Positions 1 through 9,443 of a DNA stretch of 64,000 bases are shown here, piece after piece. The translations under genes and the position numbers were made by a program. The stretch's first letter is position 1. Each line of letters opens with the position of its first letter. The notes under the pieces are model-generated. The model had not been told where the DNA came from and ran no database searches. It saw only the letters and a program-made list of their open reading frames with translations. Source of the stretch: Brevundimonas sp. PAMC22021 (GTDB lineage Bacteria > Pseudomonadota > Alphaproteobacteria > Caulobacterales > Caulobacteraceae); contig NZ_CP080376.1 of NCBI RefSeq assembly GCF_019443405.1, forward strand, positions 1 to 64,000. The letters are read 5' to 3'.

Positions 1-2511
1 TCGCGGCAATGGGCGGTTTCGATCAGCGGCTTCGCTATGGAGCATTTCTGAGCAACGACCATAGCCGTCGCGCATGGCTTCACAGTCTGCAGCCGTGATC
101 ACGGTCAGCTTCACGAGGTTCTTGGTGTCCACCTTGTTCGACAGCCGGCGGATGACGCTGGATACGGCCTGTTCGACCGCGATTTCCCAGCTATCCCGAA
201 GGGTGCCCAGAATGGACTTCAGCGTCTTCCGCCACTCGTCCTCGTTCCCTTCGTCGTGATGACGTCGCTCGTTCGCGAGCTGACTGGAAAGCGATGCGAC
301 GATCTGTTCGACCTTCCGGGCTTTGAACGGTGGGTTCGGGTGAGTGAAGCCCGCTTTGTCCCGTCCTCTGGCGACCGAATTCACCGTCATACCGTTGAAA
401 CTGGCGTCGCGGGCTGCCTGCTCCAACTCGAATAGGAAAGCCAAATCGTGGGTAAAGACCACAACTTGGCGGTTCGCGGCTTCGGCGACTAGGCGCTGTG
501 CGACAGCCTCCCGGTGGATGTGGTCGAGTGAGGAGACCGGATCGTCGAAAACGATTCCGGATTTGCTTTCGGTGGTCGAGAGTTCAGCCAAAAAAGCTGC
601 CAGCGCTGTGCACCGGTGTTCGCCCTCGCTTAGCACTTGTGCCACTTTCGCATCGGGCTTCCGGATCAAAGCGACCTTGAAACGGGGCATGCCTTCCCGG
701 CTGTTCTGCTGGCGCAGCTCCAACGCAAGGTCGGTGATCTTGAAACTCCCTACTTCGATGGTGAACTGAGCGCGGAGCGCATCTGTCACCAAGGCGCCAG
801 CAACCTCTGTGCTCTTGGTGGTGATGCGGGCAGTGGAGGTTTGCTTCTGAGCCGTCTCCAATGCGGCGATCTGTTTTCTTCGTTCGATTTCGGCGAGCAC
901 ATCAGCCTTTACGCCAGCCAGCCACTGTCGGTCGGCTAACTCCGCCTTCTCGCTGAGCAAAGCCAATCTTTCCGCCGACCCAGCGTCTGCCAGAAGCCCC
1001 GCAACCCGCCCGTCCAACACGGCCAAGCAGTCGGTGATGCCCTGTCGGTTATAGGTGTTCGAAGCCGCCGTGACGGCTGCCCCATGTTGCAGGTGCCCAA
1101 GTATCTGCCGATGTCGCCAAGCCGCCTGAACGGTCGCCTTCTTCACCTCGGAGGCCAATCCAGCTTGCTTCAATTCATCCCGGATCGTGGCCGTTATGTT
1201 CCTGATCTCACGGATCGACAGGCCAGCGCCTTGGAACTTCTCCATCGCAGCAGTCAGACGTTGGCGGGCTTGCTCTGCCCGGAGCTGGCTATTGTCTCGA
1301 ACGAACTCATCGAACCGCTTTAAGCGGTGGCTGGCGGCGTGAGAGAGGTCTTGCTGACACAGCACGCAGACGCCGTTCTCCGTTACAGGGAAGATGCGTT
1401 CAGGGTAAGCATCCTGCTCCGAAAAGGCGCGCGCGCTGTCCCACAACAAATGCCAGGCCTCAGTCCCGATCTGGGGAATTGGCTCATCGCGGAAGAGTGC
1501 CGCTGACGCCGCATTTGCCGCTTGCCGCGCCGTTTCCGCATCGCGAACCAGCTGGTCAATGCGTGCCACCTCTTGGTCCGTCACACTGGCGAACAAGCGG
1601 TCGAGTTGTTGGATATGTCCTTCGACTTTGGTCTTCAGTGCACCGAGTTGGCGCGCCACGCGCTGGGGGTCATCGGCCAAGTCGGCGGTGAGCTGTGCGT
1701 GACGGTCCCGCTCCTCCTGGGATAAGGTCGAGAGGGTTTCGATCCGGTCGGGGGCAGTGGTCCCGGACAGTGCAGCGACCAGCTTACCGACGGTCGTCTC
1801 TGGAGAACAGGTCGGGTTCGTCAGCCCGACAGGCGTCTGCTCCTTAAGCCGGGTGACATCAGCCACCAGTTTGTCTTTGACTGGCTTACAGAGCCCCGCC
1901 AGCTGAGCGAGCATTTTGAGGGGCATCGGAGTGTAAGCGACGTCGTTGGTATCATCGACGTGGACATTGGCGGTGCGGGAATCGAACACGCTGACGTCAG
2001 ACAAAGCTGCGTCGGCAGGGGTACCTAGCTGCCAAGCACAGGAGCGGTTTTGACCGCCGATAGCGTACTCGATGGTGGCGCTTGGGATGCCTGGGTTCTG
2101 TTCGTAGATGTCGGGGATGACTTCCTCGACCTTCTCAACGTTTCGTGCGCGGCATGCCTTTTTCAGGATGCGCGCGTAGCCAGATTTTCCGGAGCCATTG
2201 TCGCCGTAGACGACCGTCAGGCCATCCTTACGGATCGAAAGCCGCTGCCCGGTCGCCAGCGCGCTGACATGACTAACGGCACTGATGCCCCGGAGATAGA
2301 CGTCTCCCTGATCCTGTTTCACATCGCGAAAGTGTCCGGCCTCTAAAGGGACGCCGGGTTGCACGCCCTTACAGATCGCGGCGAGTTCGTCGATTTCGAC
2401 GGGCTCGATACTCTGTTGTGTGGCCAGCCGCCGGAGCGCATCGCGCTGCCATGCGGGCGAGTCAGTCGACCACGCCAGTATCCCTGCAAGTGCTTCTGCT
2501 TCGGTCGCCAT
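1..2511 (-). CDS. AAA family ATPase, AAA_13 (RloC/PrrC-like), 3' end cut by window edge
   Basis: The reading frame stays open to the window edge (837 codons seen). ABC-type ATPase motifs lie in order: Walker A GDNGSGKS (residues 103-110), a CVLC pair (about 377-381) in a coiled-coil insert as in zinc-hook proteins, signature LSEGE (about 624), Walker B IVFDDPVSSLD (about 650) and H-loop FTHD (about 683). This layout matches AAA_13 proteins, the family of the anticodon nucleases PrrC and RloC. Near the end RCSEMLH fits the Rx4-6H pattern of HEPN RNases, but the missing C-terminus prevents a firm effector call. The likely role is phage or plasmid defence. An in-frame ATG 18 nt upstream (2529), right after a TAG, is an alternative start. 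It is the last gene of a minus-strand defence-like island. Confidence 0.85.
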   Translation of the reverse strand, partial: MATEAEALAGILAWSTDSPAWQRDALRRLATQQSIEPVEIDELAAICKGVQPGVPLEAGHFRDVKQDQGDVYLRGISAVSHVSALATGQRLSIRKDGLTVVYGDNGSGKSGYARILKKACRARNVEKVEEVIPDIYEQNPGIPSATIEYAIGGQNRSCAWQLGTPADAALSDVSVFDSRTANVHVDDTNDVAYTPMPLKMLAQLAGLCKPVKDKLVADVTRLKEQTPVGLTNPTCSPETTVGKLVAALSGTTAPDRIETLSTLSQEERDRHAQLTADLADDPQRVARQLGALKTKVEGHIQQLDRLFASVTDQEVARIDQLVRDAETARQAANAASAALFRDEPIPQIGTEAWHLLWDSARAFSEQDAYPERIFPVTENGVCVLCQQDLSHAASHRLKRFDEFVRDNSQLRAEQARQRLTAAMEKFQGAGLSIREIRNITATIRDELKQAGLASEVKKATVQAAWRHRQILGHLQHGAAVTAASNTYNRQGITDCLAVLDGRVAGLLADAGSAERLALLSEKAELADRQWLAGVKADVLAEIERRKQIAALETAQKQTSTARITTKSTEVAGALVTDALRAQFTIEVGSFKITDLALELRQQNSREGMPRFKVALIRKPDAKVAQVLSEGEHRCTALAAFLAELSTTESKSGIVFDDPVSSLDHIHREAVAQRLVAEAANRQVVVFTHDLAFLFELEQAARDASFNGMTVNSVARGRDKAGFTHPNPPFKARKVEQIVASLSSQLANERRHHDEGNEDEWRKTLKSILGTLRDSWEIAVEQAVSSVIRRLSNKVDTKNLVKLTVITAADCEAMRDGYGRCSEMLHSEAADRNRPLPR

Positions 2512-2627
2512 ATCGCTTCGCCGCCCCATCTACTCTCAGCCGTTGAACCGGCTGATTGACTTGTCCGTCCATGCTGACGCGCAGGTGCGATGCAGAACGA
2601 TCAACTAGGGATAGCAGCGATACTTGC

Positions 2628-2993
2628 CTAACGTCTCGGCAATTTCCGACGGGGTGGCCATGCGCGATCGGCGATCTGTTCAAGCTCGGCGAGGCCTGAA
2701 AGGAAGGCGGCCGTCTGACCCACGTCCATCCAGTTCAAATCCCCCGCAGTGTTGACCGGATTACTCACCCTGCCTTGGATTGGATGCCGGGTCCTGATGG
2801 CTTCAGCGATCATCCTCAGCGCAAGATCGTCGCCATCGCCGGCGTCGACGGTTGCTCGAAGGTTGCGGATTCCCAGCAGGATGACAGGCCCACCCAGCCC
2901 GCGGCCGTTGATAAAGGAATCGGGACGTTATCCGCCAAATGCGTCCTCTCGCGCATCGGCAGGGTGCCCGCTCGATTGCAGACCTTTCCAATG
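2628..2993 (-). pseudogene. Degenerate unrecognised coding remnant
   Basis: One minus frame is open from 2927 to a stop at 2628 and reads like coding sequence (it includes FINGRGLGGPVILLGIRN and NPVNTAGDLNWMDVGQTAAF). It has no good start. A TAA at 2928-2930 separates it from a further open stretch up to 2993. I do not recognise the family. It is either a decayed gene between the two defence genes or a small unknown gene starting at the internal ATG at 2813. Confidence 0.3.
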
Positions 2994-3252
2994 TCAGCGA
3001 AGAGTCAGGTGCAGCTATTGCTCACCGCCGATGCGAATGTCGCCAGCTGACTCATAGCGGAACTTGAGAAGGTCTTTTCTCAGCACAACGCGCCGCTGGG
3101 CGAGCTTATTGGAAGATCGACTAATGCTTTCAGCCGCTGCCATCGTATTCTCGGCCCGGAATGCCATTGTCTTGGGGGCAGGGCGGTGCCGCGCGCCGGC
3201 GCTTTCGGCACCGCTGCGACAAGGGCTCCAGTTGAAGCCGCTCAACGCGCGG
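2994..3252. other. Intergenic stretch without a supported gene
   Basis: A short minus frame (stop at 3015) includes MAAAESISRSSNKLAQRR and could be another remnant, but it has no convincing ribosome binding site or recognisable domain. No RNA gene or repeat was seen here. Confidence 0.3.
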
Positions 3253-4533
3253 TTACACGACAGCGCTGACCCTTCCGGCTTGGCTGATGAGCACGTCGAG
3301 CAGCGCGATCAGCTTCGAAGTGTCATAGGCGTCTCCGAGCCGAAGGACGTCTTCCGTCTGATCGTAGAAATGACGCTGGTAGGATTCCTTGAATTCCAAC
3401 GCGCCGTGCCAGGCCTCGATGTCCTTCTTGTAGTTGCTCCAGAGAACCTGCGCTGGCGGGTAGGTGGCTAGCTTTAGATCAAGGTAGCATTCGATCGCGG
3501 CCGCGCGCCCGTTGATATCGGAAAGACTGACCCCTTCGGGCCCGCGCGCCGGGAAGTTCCGAAAGGCCTCCAGATCGGGCAGCAGCATTGAACGCATATT
3601 GGCCGGTAGGTTGAGCGCTTCGAGCTTTCTGTAGGCATCGACGCCCTCGGCGTCGTTGTCGAAGACGAAAAGGACTTTGTTCTGGATGTCGGTCCGCAGG
3701 AGGCCTTCCGCGAATTTCACGAGGTTGCCCGTGCCCCAGAAATGGTGGCGCTCGTCGACATCGACGAAATTGAAGAAGTCCATGACGTCCGGGCGCAGGA
3801 TGGCAAGCGCTCTTTTGAGGATACGCGCGTCGGAGGCACCCTCCGTAGCGATCAGAACTTTCTGCTTTCGTCTGGCACCGGGCTGGAAGGCGTCTCGCTG
3901 CTCCCAGCCCGATGTCACCAGAGGGCCAAATTCCCAGGCCACTTCCGCGTCCGAGTTTTCGCCACTGAGTCCAAAGACCAGCAACATCGACTCGGCGCTC
4001 AAGAAGGCAATTCGCGCGCCGAAGTAGCTGACCTCCGACCAAAAGCTGTCGCTGTTTTCGTGCCAGGGAAGGCGGGCGAAATCCGGGTCATCCTTGAGGC
4101 ATCCCATCGCCGCCTCGTCGTTGTCGAAAGTGGCGCCGCCTTTCAGACTCTTTAGCGGGTAGCGGTTGGCTAAGGTGCAGTATTCCTCGAATGAGAGGAG
4201 CGGGGGCTTGGGTCCCAAAGACTCGTCATAGGAGGCCATCTCGCGCGCATCGGCGATCACAGCGTCGTACTCGGCGCGAGCGCCCTCGATCGTGGAGCCC
4301 AAGAGGGCGAGCCTCGGCAGGACGCGCGACAGCGGGCGCGCAAAGACCGCCTCATGCTCGGCGAGCTCGCCCTCTAGCTCAGGGTGTTGCTGGTAATAGT
4401 CGTAGTTGATGCCATCCAGCTTACGCCGCGCTAGGTCATCCTCTTGGAACAAGAACCCGAAATCCAAGCCCATGTGGTTCGTGGAATAGGAGAGGCTGAC
4501 CCCCGCAATGGTTAGCTCGATCGACGTTCCCAT
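3253..4533 (-). CDS. HEPN/Toprim-associated domain protein (predicted conflict-system nuclease)
   Basis: A 426-residue protein. The N-terminus (IELTIAGVSLSYSTNHMG, then a GFLFQEDD segment) resembles the HEPN/Toprim N-terminal domain. A Toprim fold follows: a conserved glutamate in VLIATEGASDARIL (about residue 228) and the acidic pair in VLFVFDNDAEG (about 290), which would coordinate metal in a nucleic-acid-cleaving or transferring site. Such proteins are known mainly from predicted biological conflict systems. The ATG at 4533 was preferred over the GTG two codons upstream. It lies 125 bp downstream of the ABC-3C-like effector on the same strand, so it may be part of that operon or an independent system. 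The N-terminal assignment is by remembered family resemblance; the Toprim motifs are directly visible. Confidence 0.72.
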   Translation of the reverse strand: MGTSIELTIAGVSLSYSTNHMGLDFGFLFQEDDLARRKLDGINYDYYQQHPELEGELAEHEAVFARPLSRVLPRLALLGSTIEGARAEYDAVIADAREMASYDESLGPKPPLLSFEEYCTLANRYPLKSLKGGATFDNDEAAMGCLKDDPDFARLPWHENSDSFWSEVSYFGARIAFLSAESMLLVFGLSGENSDAEVAWEFGPLVTSGWEQRDAFQPGARRKQKVLIATEGASDARILKRALAILRPDVMDFFNFVDVDERHHFWGTGNLVKFAEGLLRTDIQNKVLFVFDNDAEGVDAYRKLEALNLPANMRSMLLPDLEAFRNFPARGPEGVSLSDINGRAAAIECYLDLKLATYPPAQVLWSNYKKDIEAWHGALEFKESYQRHFYDQTEDVLRLGDAYDTSKLIALLDVLISQAGRVSAVV

Positions 4534-4658
4534 GTTCACGCTCAGCGAAAGTTTCCGGTCTGAATTCTACTGGAGCACACAACCGACTGCCGCGCGGGCG
4601 CAATGGTGTCGCGTAGGCTCGCCTCTCGCTCACGGCGCATCGCGAGCGCTGTTTCAGT

Positions 4659-6523
4659 TCAGGATCCGCCACCGGGAACGGCGTGATCCGAAGGCGTGCG
4701 CCGATTGCCCGGGACGCGAAGGATCAAGGCTGTGCGCACGTCGCCTCCATGGCCAGAGCGATCGCGAACCTCGAAGCACTGATCAAAATGCGGGATGCCC
4801 GAAGGCCTGTCACTGAGGTCCAATATCGCCAGCACCCCAAGCCGGACGTCGGTCTGCTGGTAGGCCGTGGTTTGCCGGAGCAAGGGCTGAAGGGTAGGCT
4901 CCACCCATTGGCCCAACAGGCGCTTGACCTCGATGACGAACCGGAACGGGCCTTGAGGGATCCAAATGTCCACCCGTCCCGCGCTGACCTGCTTGCGTTC
5001 AGCCTCCGGATATTCGCTCGTTGTTAGAAACTCCCAAAGATCGTGTTGGAGCTCGACCTCGCCCGGCGGACTGCCCTCCACAACCCTGCGCAGGTAGGGA
5101 AACCGGGCGCCGTCGCCATCGATGCGCAACTTGACGAAGCGCACCAAGCTCAGCAGCAGGCGATCGAATTTCGCCTGCACAATCCCCTCATAGTTGCGCT
5201 TGCCGACCAGCTGCGCTTTCAGCGAGCGGTAGACACGATCCTCAACGAGACCAAGCTCGTGCTTGATCCAATAGCCGTCGATCGCTTCCTGGACGAACCT
5301 GAGACTGGATGCGCTTACATTGGTCGAGAGGGTGTGGAGAACGGCGTTCGACCCGAGACCGCTCTCCTCGGTTTTCCCGGCGGAGCGCCCTCGATCTGGG
5401 CTCGTATGTTGGCGCGTAGCTGCGTGGCGTCACTGACGTCCATCGCTTCACCGCCCCGGTGGACGATCCACTGATCCAGGTGCGCGAGGAGGCCACGCTC
5501 GCGGACGAAAGCGGCCTCCACAGCAGGCTGGATGAGCCTGGCTGTACTGCCGAAGTCGTTCCGGATAGACCGGTTATGCAAGTAGGCGCGTAGGACGTTG
5601 TCCATCGTTCTCGCCGCGTCGAACCAGCTTGGCTGGACTAAGTCCGTGGCCAAGGCCTGGAGGTCGTCGACGACCGGCACCCAATCAAGGTCGGCCGCCG
5701 GGCTGGGCAGCAGCCACTCGTATCCAGGCGCGGTACGATCCCAAAGCGCCCGGACGACGGCCTCTTGCTTCAGTTCATCAACCAGCGAGACCGTCGGCGC
5801 GCGTCCCTCGGCAAGAGGGCCAAGCGCCTGGGCGACGATGAGATAGATCCTAGAGTCCCGCCTCGACTCGTCGGCCGCTACGGCAGTACGCAGCAAGCGC
5901 TCAGCCTCTACAAGGCATTCCCCGATCCTCTCGGGTCCGTTCTGATCCAGAGCTTCGGCTAGCGCGATGATCCCACGCTCGGTCTTGGCCTGCACCGCCA
6001 GCGGTGATCGGTCAATCTGCCGATCGAGGATGCTCAGCGCCTCAGGCTCTCGAAACGTCTCATACGCGGCGGCAGCCAGCCTCGACACCATCGGTTCGGC
6101 GTGAACGTCGTCCACATCTTCCAGCACCGTCAGGGCGGCGAGCGCCATGTGCTTCCAACGGGCATCGACAAGCGCTAGGCGCAGCAGCCAGGCTGCGGCG
6201 TCTACCCGCAGGATGTCGTGTGTCGCGCTATCGCGCGCCCGCGCGTCCAGGGCGGCGACATAGGGCCGAAGGTCGCCGATCGGCTGCTCGACCAACCGCG
6301 TCAGGACCCGGGTGTGACCCGCCCGATCCCGATTGACCCTCAGGCCGGTCACGATGAACGCCTCGGCCGCCTTGCGATCGTCGAGGCTGTCCCAGGCGTC
6401 CAGCAGCAACACGGCCACGTCCGCGAAGAAGGCCGAAGCGCCTGGCTCGACTTCGGCGTGGATCACGCCTTCACCGCCAACGTCGGCCAAGCCCAAAGGC
6501 GCGCCGACCTCGAGAAGCGCCAT
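4659..6523 (-). CDS. ABC-3C-like effector: helical-repeat protein with C-terminal PD-(D/E)XK nuclease, split by a -1 frameshift
   Basis: Two overlapping frames make one protein of about 621 residues. The first frame starts at 6523, eight bases after a GGAGG, and is rich in Ala/Leu helices resembling TPR-like repeats. It would end at a stop at 5315-5317. The second frame is open across 5400-4659. It contains GEVELQHDLWEFL, GRVDIWI (Asp about 515), FVIEVKR (E-x-K about 528) and a Gln-rich helix RQTTAYQQ, the usual signature of restriction-endonuclease-fold enzymes. The frames meet at G GGA AAA (5378-5372), where a -1 slip joins them in correct order. Upstream genes are the Rad50-like ATPase and middle component, so this is probably the DNA-cleaving effector of that cassette. 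Either the gene is a fresh frameshift mutant or expression uses programmed slippage. Confidence 0.65.
5372..5378 (-). promoter_or_regulatory. Candidate -1 ribosomal frameshift heptamer (G GGA AAA)
   Basis: In the zero frame of the effector gene the codons read CCG GGA AAA CCG, so the bases form X XXY YYZ with X=G, Y=A and Z=A. A -1 slip here moves from the helical-repeat frame into the PD-(D/E)XK frame. The phage lambda G/T site GGGAAAG is a close known analogue. A one-base sequence error or mutation in this run gives the same picture. Confidence 0.4.
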
Positions 6524-6596
6524 CAGTTTGACCTCCAGGGAGGTCACCAGAGGTTCAGCCTGGATTGAAGGGCCGCAGACGTTTGGTCGATCTGGC

Positions 6597-8549
6597 CTAC
6601 CACAGCTTTTCACCTGGTCCAGCGACCAGCACCCGGCTGGGGCTCAGGTCGCCAAAGACGCTGGCCTTGTCGCTCAGGGCCACGAACATCTGCAGTCCTG
6701 GCGTCTCCTTGGCGAGGGCTTTGAGCTCTTCGAGCATGTCGGCCAGATTGCTGTCCGCAACTTCTTCGCGCTTGGGGGAGTCGATCAGCAGAAGGCCGGG
6801 ATGTCGGCCGGTTTGGTGCTCGGCGGCGCTTCGGACGAGGGCGACCACCGTGGCGATACGCAGCCGCAATTGCTCGCCGGGGCTGAGGCCGCCGAAGGTC
6901 GCGTCGGCCCCGCCCTTGCGAAGCGCGACATTGGCGTTGCGCTTGATGCTGACCGACTCCACGTCGGTCATCCCTAGCCGCTGGACGATGCGCGTCACTT
7001 CGGCGTTCGCGCGCGCTAGGACAGCGGCTGCGGTTGCGGCGATCCGTTGCTCGGCTTCTTCCTTTGCACCGGTCAGAACCGCAAGCTCGTCAGTATCCGA
7101 CAGGTCCGCGTTCAGCACAGCGCGCGCGACCTCCAGCATTCCTTCCAGGCGCTCGCGTCGGAATTCGAGGTTTCGCAAATCCGCTGCGGTGCCACGAACC
7201 GACAGCGCCTGAAGGACTTTGCCCGCTTCCAGAAACTGAGCCCGAAGCGTGTGCTGTGTCGCCGCCAGCTTCGTGGCAAATCGCTTGGCATCGGCCTCGA
7301 GCGCTTTGACGTCGGCGACCCGTTGCTTGGCCAAGCGCACCTCGGCGTCCACCGCGTTGGCGTCAGGCTCGGGCGCTACCTCTTTGCACACCGAGCAGGA
7401 ACGATCGCGGCTCTCCTGCTCAACCCGGCTCTTGGGGATCGATGCCGCGCAACGCGGGCAGCATTTGGGAGACAGGCGGCCAAAGAACGCGGCGGCCGCA
7501 TTCTCTTCCTCCAGGGCAAGCAGCGCGCGTTCGGCGTTGATACGCCAGCCCTGTGCTTCCTGGGCCGCGTCGTTGGCCGCGTTCGCTTCATCGCGCCCCG
7601 CCCGAACCCGGACGGCGAGATCGTCATAGATTCTTTGAGCCTCCAGCAATTGGGCGATCGCGGCGTCGCGTAACCCTTCGTCGGCGATCTCCTGCTGGAC
7701 CTTCTGGAGCTCGTCCTCGACTTCGGTGAGCGACTTGCCGCCCAGGACGGAGAGCTTGCGCTTGCGCTGCTGGGCGTCGGAGGTCAGCACGTTTAGCCGA
7801 GCCCGCGCTTGGAAGAGCGTTCTGGCCCAAGGCAGGCCAATGAAGACCTGCAGCAAGCGCTGCGTCAGGTCAGTGCCTCCAACGTGCTCACCAATAATGG
7901 CGTCGCTGTCGGCGTCCGCCAGGAAGGCGCCGGTATAGGCCGCCCAGCCGTCCTCGTAGGGGATGGTCCGTCCGTCTCGCAGCTGACGGGAGGTCGGGAT
8001 CGGCTCCAGCCCTAGCGCTTCGAGCATGACCTCCTGCATCACGCGCTTGAATTGTTCCTCATCGTCGAACCCGTGCGCCTGCTGCTCCTCGCCGGCACCG
8101 ACGCACACCTGACCACGAACACCGGCTTCATCGCACGCGAACACGACCCGAATCGTTCGGCGATCAGCTAGGAAGGAGACGTCGACATTGCGGATCCATG
8201 CCTTGGAGGTATCGGCCAGCTTCTTTGGTGTCCCCCGAAGGGCCCACAAAACCACCTGGATGAGAGTGGTCTTGCCGGCGAAGTTGTCAGCCGACACGAT
8301 CCCGTAGAGGCCGCCGTCATCGACGTCCCACTCGAACTTGAAATCCTTTGTCGCGCCCTGGATCGATTTAGTGCCGTCGAAGGCGATGGCCTTCACCCGC
8401 AGATGTCGAGCCGGCGGCGGAGAGGGCGTCGCCACGACGCCGTGTCGGGTGAGGATCGCGGTGACCTCGCCCACATCAACCTTTGATCGCCGCGCCACGG
8501 CGTCGACAAAGGCGAGCGGTTCAGTTGGGGCCGGGGCGGGAGCGTTCAT
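6597..8549 (-). CDS. Rad50/SMC-like ATPase of an ABC-3C/Lamassu-like cassette
   Basis: A 650-residue protein. An atypical P-loop SADNFAGKTT (residues 86-95, lacking the first canonical glycine), a coiled-coil middle with two cysteine pairs CPRC (about 362) and CSVC (about 385), then signature LSPGEQ (about 553) and a Walker-B-like LLLIDSPKRE (about 588). This is the layout of SMC/Rad50-type ATPases such as LmuB of Lamassu and the ATPases of ABC three-component systems. These are thought to sense invading DNA or its replication intermediates and unleash a nuclease. The start codon overlaps the stop of the middle-component gene by one base (TAATG), showing translational coupling. The effector gene starts 73 bp downstream. 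Walker B ends in Ser-Pro where many family members have Glu, so ATP hydrolysis may be slow. Confidence 0.8.
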   Translation of the reverse strand: MNAPAPAPTEPLAFVDAVARRSKVDVGEVTAILTRHGVVATPSPPPARHLRVKAIAFDGTKSIQGATKDFKFEWDVDDGGLYGIVSADNFAGKTTLIQVVLWALRGTPKKLADTSKAWIRNVDVSFLADRRTIRVVFACDEAGVRGQVCVGAGEEQQAHGFDDEEQFKRVMQEVMLEALGLEPIPTSRQLRDGRTIPYEDGWAAYTGAFLADADSDAIIGEHVGGTDLTQRLLQVFIGLPWARTLFQARARLNVLTSDAQQRKRKLSVLGGKSLTEVEDELQKVQQEIADEGLRDAAIAQLLEAQRIYDDLAVRVRAGRDEANAANDAAQEAQGWRINAERALLALEEENAAAAFFGRLSPKCCPRCAASIPKSRVEQESRDRSCSVCKEVAPEPDANAVDAEVRLAKQRVADVKALEADAKRFATKLAATQHTLRAQFLEAGKVLQALSVRGTAADLRNLEFRRERLEGMLEVARAVLNADLSDTDELAVLTGAKEEAEQRIAATAAAVLARANAEVTRIVQRLGMTDVESVSIKRNANVALRKGGADATFGGLSPGEQLRLRIATVVALVRSAAEHQTGRHPGLLLIDSPKREEVADSNLADMLEELKALAKETPGLQMFVALSDKASVFGDLSPSRVLVAGPGEKLW

Positions 8550-9235
8550 TACTTAGACTGCATTTCGGCCAAGCGAGCGGTCACTTGGTCCTTGATCGGC
8601 TGGATGACGCGCCCGTGACGAGCGCTGTGATATTGGGCGATTTCGTACTGACGCTTCTTCAGCGTCGACCCGAGGCGATCGCCAGCAACCTTCGCCACGA
8701 GGCTGGCGCGGTCCGCGTACCACTTCAAAGGCGCGACGGCGGAAAGCTGGAGGGCCTTGGCCGCGCCTTCCTCTGTCAGGAAGAAGCTGCTCTGGGCGAT
8801 GGCGGAACCATCAGCCTTGTACTTCCGCTTCAGAATGGCCAGCCCGTGCAGGCTAAGCGTGGCCATCGCGTCGTCGAGCGCTTCATAAGCGCCAAACAGG
8901 TAGCGCAGCATGCTCATGCGCCGGAGATCAGGTTCATCGCCAGACATGACCTCGACAGCGGCCTTGAGCAACGACCCATCAGCTTTACGCCCAGCCTCGT
9001 ACTGATCGAGAAGCTCGTGGGCGAGATAGTCCGGATTGCGCAGCCAGAAATCGATGGCCTGAATGCGCATCTCGGCATCGATGACTTTGACGCAGCCATC
9101 GGGCGCGCCACGCGACGCAGGTTTACCCGCGCGATCCAGGATGAAGAGTAATCGCACCGCATCGCGTCGGTGCGCGATCTGCTGATCGCCGGCGGCGCCT
9201 TGCGAAAAGGCCTGCTCCGAGATGGCAGCCCCCAA
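8549..9235 (-). CDS. ABC-3C middle component-like protein (LmuC-like)
   Basis: A 228-residue protein, all soluble, with an N-terminal RRDAVRLLFILDRAGKP segment followed by VIDAEMRIQAIDFWLRNPDYL. This resembles the start of ABC three-component middle components: an Arg-Leu-Leu helix, then a lysine/acidic linker and a helix ending in N/YP. In such systems the small middle component bridges the SMC-like ATPase and the nuclease effector. TTG at 9235 is favoured because a GGGGGG run lies five to ten bases upstream; another TTG in frame at 9289 has no such site. It couples to the ATPase by a one-base overlap. The assignment rests on position and weak motif resemblance; no catalytic residues are expected. 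Confidence 0.55.
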   Translation of the reverse strand: MGAAISEQAFSQGAAGDQQIAHRRDAVRLLFILDRAGKPASRGAPDGCVKVIDAEMRIQAIDFWLRNPDYLAHELLDQYEAGRKADGSLLKAAVEVMSGDEPDLRRMSMLRYLFGAYEALDDAMATLSLHGLAILKRKYKADGSAIAQSSFFLTEEGAAKALQLSAVAPLKWYADRASLVAKVAGDRLGSTLKKRQYEIAQYHSARHGRVIQPIKDQVTARLAEMQSK

Positions 9236-9443
9236 ATTGTCACCCCCCCAGACTGCACGGGCTGTCCCTTCCCGTCGCGGCTGCCTCAACGCTAAGCTGA
9301 TCTACCTGCGACGACAAGTTAGCGCGGCACAGAGTTCAATCTACGCGGGTGCCTCTCAGCGCTGTGTCCGAGCCGCAGCAAGCTGCCACTCCCTGATCGG
9401 CCTTGGGGCTAGCTCTGCAGCCCGAACAAACGCCGCGGCAGCA

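Noticed and set aside
74..2608. Many plus-strand frames across the left edge
   Set aside because: They run antisense to the AAA_13 ATPase, which has ordered Walker A, hook, signature and Walker B motifs; the plus frames have none.
4191..4816. Arg-rich plus-strand frames
   Set aside because: Antisense to the HEPN/Toprim gene and its leader; composition is typical of shadow frames in GC-rich DNA.
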